64,000 bases of DNA, taken from Henckelia pumila (taxonomy: Eukaryota; Streptophyta; Magnoliopsida; Lamiales; Gesneriaceae). The translations under genes were made by a program, and so were the position numbers. Location of the stretch: contig NW_027331833.1 of assembly GCF_033568475.1 (NCBI RefSeq), forward strand, positions 6,386,001-6,450,000. Direction: 5' to 3'. The first letter of the stretch is position 1. The number at the start of each line of letters is the position of its first letter. Positions 57,437 through 64,000 of this stretch are shown here, piece after piece. The notes beneath the pieces are model-generated. The model did no database searches and was not told the origin of the DNA. It worked only from the letters and a program-made list of their open reading frames with translations.

Positions 57437-57927
57437 AAAAAAAAAATACTTCTTACAATGATTGATAATCATAAAGCGCACAATGCACCAAATTAATATA
57501 TTATTGTTCGAGATGAAATCTTGCGCTACACAATAAACGGAATCCCCCTATATTTACATTTTTTAAATTTAGAGAAATATACGTTTCATTTCTTTTTCTT
57601 AAATCAAATTAACTTTATACTATCTACAATTTATGTAGTTATGTCCTTTAGTAATTTTCTTGGGTCAATTTTAATACGTTTCATCCTTCTAGTTCATGTT
57701 ATCGTTAAAGTATAATGTTACCACTACTTCACATTAAATTAAAACTTTCTATTTAAATACATCTCATGAAGGGTCGATTCAATGTATTCCAAAACTTTAT
57801 TCCTCACAAGTCTTAAAAGATCTTTTTCTTGCACCATTTCAATTGTTTTATGCTTTACCTTTTTGACCTTCTTGCCATTGAGAATATTACTTAAATGTTC
57901 TAGTTTATCTGATACATCCCAATCTCT

Positions 57928-57936
57928 TTATATATA
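57928..57936 (+). promoter_or_regulatory. TATA box upstream of the 58017 gene
   Basis: CTTTATATATACC lies about 85 bp before the ATG, a normal distance for a plant core promoter with a short leader. Confidence 0.45.
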
Positions 57937-58016
57937 CCACTTCTCATTCTTCCAAATCCAAACAAGTTTTTTTTTTTTTTTAAAAAAAAACAAAAACAAA
58001 ACATTCCAATCCCTCA

Positions 58017-59658
58017 ATGGCCTTTTCTTGCTTCCCCGACGTATTTTCTTGGATTGAAAGCCTTCCCCCAATCCTTCAATGGAAATCCCAATCCATTTCC
58101 TTGCATCTATGCCCTTCAAATTCATTACAACCTTGTCTCAAATTATCAATCAACAACTTGAAGAACTCCTCACTATCCCTCACCATTTATGCGGATTACA
58201 ATCTCCCATTCTCGCTTTGGACCTCTAAGAACATAACCGTAAAATCCAGCAGCGTCGAGATTTCAAGAATCACACAAGATGATGACACCATTTACAATAT
58301 TCTTTTAACCAACTTCATTGAATCCATCCTCAAATACGCCCCTAATAAGTGCCCATCTTTCCTTAAACTACCCAAAACACAAAACATCCACAACCTTAAA
58401 GATACATTCAACTTCGCATTTCTTACGGTGACTTTCATCGTATGCATCTACGAAGCCCCTAAAGACCTACGTTCTTCATGCCTAGAGAGCCTCAAGGATC
58501 AACTATCGTGTCCCAAATCCAGAGGGGTGTCTAGTGTTTTGATGAGGATGTTGGGGTCGAACGCGGAGGAGCTATGGATGCGTTCGATGAATCTGGCTAT
58601 TACGAACTGGATAGCTGAGCTACAAGCTTCACGAGTTGGATTCAAAACTCCTTCTCCATTGTTTTCTTACTCGGTTTCGACACTAGGGCTTTGGAAAGTT
58701 CAGTTGTACTGTCCGGTGATCGCCATGGATGTCGAGAAACGTAGCGATCCCTCCCCCGAGGAGCGTTTGCTATTCTCTTTAAATTATCATCAACTTGAGG
58801 GGGTGATTCAGTTGAATTATAAGGTTCGAATTCAAGACAAGTGGATCCAAGTCATGGTGAATACGGATAACATAAGGTATATATTATATATATTTTGTTT
58901 CAACCAAGCTGTCACGTTAGCGTTAGCTGTTGGTCACATAGTTGCCCGTGGTGGTTGTTCATGTGATCAAAACTCTATATATATATATATATTTTTAATT
59001 ATCTAGCTGCTATGACAGGTGCGATGTCATAAAGCTATTAACAGACACTCTGATGACGGAACGCGGCGCGGGAAAATCGGAGAAGCACTTCCCCTCCCGC
59101 ATCGCTTTGCAAATCACCCCAACCACCCAATCCAACGTGATCAGCATCTCCGTCAGCAAATCCTCCGACAACCCACAACGCGAAATCGGCATGGAGAAAG
59201 GCATGGAAGCTTCGTTCGAGCCACTAAACACGAACATGGGCCTCAACTTCTCGTCGGCCGAGACGTCCACGGTGACCTTAAAGCCGTGGAAGTTCGAGCA
59301 GTCGGCGTGGGGGAACAGCGCGAAGCTGAACTGGTTCCTGCACGACAGCGGGGACGGGAGGGAGGTGTTCTCTTCGAAGCCTTCGAAGTTGGCGATGATC
59401 CATGAGAAGGCGTGGTTCAAGAACCGGTATTCGAGCGTGTATCGGCCGTTCACGAGGGAGGGAGGGGTGGTTTTCGCGGGGGACGAGTATGGGGAGAGCG
59501 TGAGTTGGAAGGTGGACAAGGGGTGCATGGGGAGGAGCATGGAGTGGGAGATTAAGGGTTGGATTTGGTTGACATATTGGCCAAATAAGCATAGGAGTTT
59601 CTACTCCGAGACCAGGAGGTTGGAGTTTAGGGAAATTCTTCATCTCACTCTCCTTTGA
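58017..59658 (+). CDS. Conserved plant protein of unknown function (At1g19400/At1g75180-like)
   Basis: Two exons, 58017-58876 and 59019-59658, join in frame to 499 aa. The intron 58877-59018 has GTATAT...GACAG ends and splits an Arg codon (DNIR|CDVIK). The start MAFSCFPDVFSWIESLPPI is the first ATG, about 85 bp after a TATA box. Recognisable blocks are LWTSKNI, FLKLPKTQN, FLTVTFIVCIYEAP, PSPLFSYSVSTLG, LWKVQLYCPVIAMDVE, RLLFSLNYHQLEGVIQLNYK, GAGKSEKHFPSR, SKSSDNPQ, LKPWKFEQS, NWFLHDSGDGREVFSSKP, RPFTREGG and the end GWIWLTYWPN. Relatives in databases carry the name 'erythronate-4-phosphate dehydrogenase family', but I see no Rossmann or dehydrogenase motif, so the biochemical role is unknown. 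Exon 2 is strongly GC-rich. A poly-A signal AATAAA is at 59712. No lesion is visible. Confidence 0.85.
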
Positions 59659-59990
59659 TTCCAAACGATAGTGATCTCACTCGTGGATATATCAGTAGTC
59701 TCCCGAGGAAAAATAAAGTCTTATAAAAGATTATTAATTATACTATGTAATTCAATAATTGTTGTTTAAAAAATTAAATTAAATTAAATTAGACGCGTCG
59801 TTCCTAGCAATTGCGTCGATCGGTAATTTTAATATGGAATCGTAAGGTAGACAACGAGGCAAGAGGTATGAATGGTTAATTTTACATTATATTGGCTTAA
59901 ACCAAGATTTGTCACAAGAATAAAATTACGTAATATAATAATAATAATTTTCTATTGAAAATAAAATAGTCCATCTAAAATCTAAATTTT

Positions 59991-60465
59991 GATAATGTAT
60001 CAATTTTTGGTTCAAAATTTAAAATTTGATCGGATCACTACTTTTTAATTTCAGTTAATTCTTGTATAGGCGACGTTCGGAAGTTACGATCCCTCGATCG
60101 GAAATAGTTCCATATATATATTTGTGAACATTTTTATAAATGCTATATATGATAATGTACCAATTTTTAATTTAAAATTTTATTGAATATTCTCTCTACT
60201 TTTTAATTTAGTTTCTTTTTTTTGTTTACATATATAGGTAAATATTTCCATAAATTATATATAAGATAATGTATCAATTTTTTATTCAAAATTTGAAATT
60301 TAATCGATATTATCACTATTTTTAAATTTCATTTAATTTTTTGTGTTCATATTATATATATATAAGTGTGAATATTTTCATAAATGTTATATATGATAAT
60401 GTACCAATCTTTGGTTTAAAATTTGATTGGAAGTTATCATTACTTTTTAATTCAAGTTTTTCATG
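59991..60465. repeat. Degenerate tandem repeat, about four copies
   Basis: GATAATGTA(C/T)CAATTTTT opens units near 59991, 60151, 60265 and 60395, each followed by AAAATTT and ACTTTTTAATTT-like words. The period is irregular (114-160 bp). Confidence 0.5.
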
Positions 60466-60519
60466 TATATGTGAATACTTTCTAGTTTTGAAAATCTTCA
60501 CATATTTCCATATGTGAAT

Positions 60520-61612
60520 ATTTTCAAAATTTATAGAATATTTTGTTTTCTAATTGAACGATCTATAATATATTGTATTTTTATTATTTATTCAATTACT
60601 CATACTTTTTAATTTTAATCGATAATTATCTAAATAAAATCCGTGAGTCGCACAAGTGAAATACTAGTTAAACATAAAATGATAAAATTAGACTTGGTTT
60701 ATTAATTCCCAAGTAAATAGATAAGGAAATTTCGATGCTAGCAATTAGAATGTACAACAATAAAAGTGATATGTATCATGTATGTGGCTAGCTACCGTTA
60801 ATTTGGGTTAAGCTCGTCGGGTCGGCCCGACCCACCACACAATTTAAGTGGATTGAGTTGAAATTTTTTCAACCCAACAAAAGGTGAGTCTAGATGAGCC
60901 AACCCGCCTAGGCCCTCGACCCGCGCGGCGGGCCAATTCTGGAAAATTAATAATTTATTTTTATTTTTATTGTTATATATGTATTTTTTAATAAAATTTG
61001 TGAATTTTTTTGTATTAATTACTTTATATAAAATTTACACACATGAAATCAATAATTAAATTTTTTATTAATATGTTTCTATTAATATTTATTTATGAAA
61101 TAATATTTATAATTATTATAATACTTTTTATTTATTTTTAATTGTCGTGATTCAACCCGTGGGCCGGCCCGCCTAACCCGTAACCCACCTTGGGTTGGGT
61201 TGGGTTGAGTATTTTCAGCCCATCAGGATGGTGGGTCGGCCCGCAATCGACCCGCCTAAAGGTAGGTTTTTAGTGGGCCGCCAGCCGCGCCATTGGTTGG
61301 CCCGTTCGACAGCTATAGCTAGATCACTGTCATGGACGATGCTACAGTGAAAATTACTCTATTTAAAAAGACTTTGGGGCGCATTGACTTAACGATCAAT
61401 ATGACACCTAAGTCTATTTAAATAAGGGGTAAAATTAAAATCATATCAAATTATTAATTGTTATGAGTATACATGAAAAACAAAAACTACGTAAATAAAT
61501 AAATTGAGAAAAAATAAAGAATTAGGAAATATGTTGAATGGAAAGAAGTTGATAAAGCGTTTCTTATAATGTAATGTTGATGTATCAAATCAACTGGTAC
61601 AACACCTGATTC
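60520..61612 (+). repeat. Duplicated segment, copy 2 (with its own insertion)
   Basis: It aligns with 52680-54632 outside the private insertions. It holds the empty site of the foldback element and carries a 520-bp insertion (60795-61316) absent from copy 1. Confidence 0.75.
60795..61316. mobile_element. hAT-like insertion with GGGTCGGCCCG subterminal repeats
   Basis: It is present only in this copy of the duplication. The ends are rich in GGGTCGGCCCGACCC, GGGCCGGCCCGCC and related words, as in the 36934 element style. The exact ends and TSD are obscured by GCTAGCTA-type flanks. Confidence 0.55.
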
Positions 61613-61642
61613 ATACTAAGGTAGGTCTATCGTCCTGTTTCC

Positions 61643-63483
61643 TGAAAGAGTGGGTGCTCGGTGAGCCAACTTGTGGCTAAGGAATTTTATGACTCTATGT
61701 ATAAACAATCTTTTGTTTAATATAATTTACACTTTTATAATGGCATTTACTTTATCTTTTATCATATTATTATGTTGTGACATACTATAAGATGTTTAGA
61801 TGAAGACCTTGAATATACTATAGTGTATGTAAGATGTGGTAGCACATGGGGATGGCTATCATGAAACACATCTTATAGTCACTGTATATTCTAAACAGTT
61901 CCTAGTCGATTGAGCCGTCCGTTAATAAGGATAAGGATCGCTCGAGATTGAGACTAGCATTTGCGATGACGAGTACCACGTTTCATTGGTATGGAACATA
62001 GAGATGTTCAAAGCATGCAAATGGATATTCATATGATGAATGATCGAACTATCCTATCCGGACATTCCAAGTGGTTATCACTTATCGAGTGGATAAAGTT
62101 CACGGTTTTGGTTGTACACCATTAGTCCTTATTACTTGAAATATCATTGAGACTCTATATGCTAGTACTGTGCTTTGACTCGTTTACCGACTCTATTAGG
62201 GTCATCAGGTGTCGGGATTGGGTACAGTTACGACACATATAGGAGTCGATGCTTTGTTGTCAAGGATTCACCGCACACTTGCGAGTGTGGATATCCTATG
62301 CAATCTGAGGAGATATTAGTGTGACGAATCTCTGGCCAGAGTACATGATGTGTTTTAGGTTACTTGGTTTCCTAGTAGCACATGCGATATCACTATTTGA
62401 TCTTCAAGATGCATTGCATAGTTATCGAATCTCGAACGACTCTCGATTTACCAATGATTGTTGATTCGATCGGGATATATGGATAAAGGGACTGTACTGT
62501 ACGCTAACCAAAATCTATTGGTTCTTGCAGGCACTATCAGTGATACCTAAGGAATCATGGGGCGATGTTGCTAGGCGCTCTTACCATGATTGAATGGGCA
62601 AGTCGGAAATTGTTGTTCCGAGTCACAAGGAGTTGTGAGCCCACGACTAGCTGTATCCCTGAACCATTGAGGGTCACACAAGTAATGAATTTTTAATCCC
62701 CATTGAGATAATTAAATTTAAAGAGTTAAATTTAGAAGTGGGACTTCTTATTTAAGAGTAGAGGGCGTAAGATTTCCTAAAATGACATAGTGATGGACAT
62801 TTTTGGAAATCACTGAATTCGGATTCAGAAAATTTATCTTGACTTTAAAATATGCAGAAATGGTTTCTGTGCACATTGGTGAAATTGGTTTATCAATCTG
62901 AGTCACGATGAATTTTATATTAATTTCTGAACATGCGGGCTTTGCTTGTCAGGCTTGAACTTATGACTAATGGGCCCTAAGCTGTTAGCAACCTACATTA
63001 TAAATAAGTTATTGCAGTGCAGAAATTACACAACACAGGTCATAATTTTGAAAACCTAGAGAGCTTTCTCTCAAGGAATTCGGCCGCCCCCTTTCCTCTA
63101 CTGTGTTCGAAAATCAGTCTATGAATTTTTGAATTTGCAGTCTGATTTAATAGATCAAATCTGTTATTTCTCTTCGTAGAAACTTCTGATATACTTTCTA
63201 GTGCAGTCTATCAGAGGGATTAAACTTCTGTTCGTGGACCTGATTGAAGAAAAGTTCGTTCATCAGTTCCTGGGATATACAACAAGAGCAGTTTAATCTG
63301 TTGGTGTCCATAATCTCGCTTCGAGATTTTAAGGTAAAATTTACATTGTTTAAATTTTATGTTATCAATTTTAATCGTAGGAATTTGATACCCATATGAA
63401 ATCGTTCCATATAAAAATTTAAAACTTCCACTGCAACGGGTATCACTTTCTTTTTCGATCCGGAGAATGACCGTGTTCCAACA
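61643..63483 (+). mobile_element. Probable solo LTR, copy 2 of the terminal repeat (1841 bp)
   Basis: It runs from TGAAAGAGTGGG to GTGTTCCAACA and is flanked by TTTCC (61638-61642 and 63484-63488). A TATA-like TTATAAATAA is at 62998-63007. No second LTR or internal region is attached, so it is probably a solo LTR. It splits a minus-strand retroelement ORF, part of which is at 63489-64000 and a short stub at 61613-61637. Confidence 0.7.
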
Positions 63484-63488
63484 TTTCC

Positions 63489-64000
63489 TTGCAGCAGTGC
63501 AGGTGAAATCTTCAACAGCTCTCTAGGTTCAGTAAGAACCTCATCATCATACTTTTCAATTTCTTGAGACATCATCATGGAATAGATTAGAGATGGATAA
63601 GGCAGCTTCAAAGTTGGTTGAGCGCAGTCTGCAAAGGCCATGACTGTGTCAAATACCAGTCGGCCATAATTAAAATTTACTCCTGTTCCGATGGCATACA
63701 AGACTGGAGCCGGATGTTTGGTAACCACTATGGAGTTCCCAGAAGGAGTCCAGGTCTTCACTGATGTCTTGTGCAGAACAGAGTACAAGGAAGTGAGATT
63801 TGTCACCGACAGCTTCTTGGGATGAGCTGGAAAAGTTGTGACTCGACCACCAGTGATGACAGAGGTCATCATATCCAGTGAAGGTAGATCATCATCATCA
63901 CTAGTAAGTGTATGGAGGAATCCATTGATCATGGCAGGACTAAAGGCCAAAATTTGTCCTTGCACATACACTTTCCTATATTTGACACCGTGGGTCCTTC
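63489..64000 (-). pseudogene. Retroelement ORF fragment ('putative plant transposon protein' type), cut by window edge
   Basis: The minus-strand frame is open from the window edge: KYRKVYVQGQILAFSPAMING, then LTSLYSVLHKTSVKTW, HPAPVLYAIGTGVNFNYGRL, LKLPYPSLIYSMM and LLKISPALLQGN. It resembles the N-terminal region shared by many plant retroelement-associated proteins called putative plant transposon protein. It is interrupted at 63483 by the solo LTR, beyond which the sequence may continue as RTIDLP at 61637-61620. The real start lies outside the window. Confidence 0.6.

Noticed and set aside
59019-59664. 128-176 aa open frames in other phases and on the minus strand over exon 2 of the 58017 gene
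   Set aside because: They are shadows caused by high GC content. The true frame is fixed by splicing to exon 1 and by conserved blocks.

Overview
This window is AT-rich nuclear DNA of a flowering plant. The evidence is split genes with GT-AG introns, plant protein families, and many nested plant transposons. The extra third ORF of the Copia elements resembles one I associate with Lamiales (Gesneriaceae-type) genomes, so an asterid is likely, but this is inference. All coordinates and target-site duplications (TSDs) were read by eye.

Three host genes look intact. (1) 14014-15241 (+), two coding exons, encodes an alpha/beta-hydrolase of the plant 'GDSL esterase/lipase At4g10955' type. (2) 46838-52194 (+), 14 coding exons and 665 aa, is a phytyl ester synthase / diacylglycerol acyltransferase (PES1/PES2-like) with one GC-AG intron. 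(3) 58017-59658 (+), two exons and 499 aa, is a plant-specific protein of unknown function. A fourth host-type gene, a replication protein A (RPA1/DUF223)-like gene at 42304-45522, is broken.

The rest is mostly mobile DNA. 1-1260 is an LTR whose second copy at 61643-63483 is a probable solo LTR with TSD TTTCC. 1261-3465 is a dead minus-strand Copia element with a 98-bp tandem repeat in its leader. 5470-10333 is a rearranged Copia element (C) with a tandemly triplicated gag segment and no pol. 11245-11673 (hAT type) and 12288-12600 (MITE) are small DNA elements with clear TSDs. 17619-28758 is a full-length, young Copia element (A): LTRs of 1271 and 1277 bp, TSD TTTAT, gag, pol with two nonsense codons, and an intact 920-aa ORF3. 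It sits inside a degenerate AT-rich repeat array (16850-30870). 31037-41661 is a minus-strand composite. The 3' end of Copia D and the 5' two thirds of Copia B are joined by a deleted Gypsy element, and a 975-bp hAT element splits the B integrase. 53227-54584 is a foldback Mutator-like element. Its empty target site is kept in a duplicate about 8 kb away. Two 5'-truncated LINE tails lie at 29396-29960 and 54870-55369. A retroelement ORF runs off the right edge.

The most interesting system is the Copia lineage A/B/C. All three copies keep an amber codon at the same gag-pol junction, which suggests regulated readthrough. Element A also carries a large third ORF behind a TATA box and a TGACGTCA site, which suggests its own promoter. 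The host genes show no operon-like relation. Two of them, the At4g10955-type hydrolase and the PES-like protein, are lipid-acting alpha/beta-hydrolases by family.
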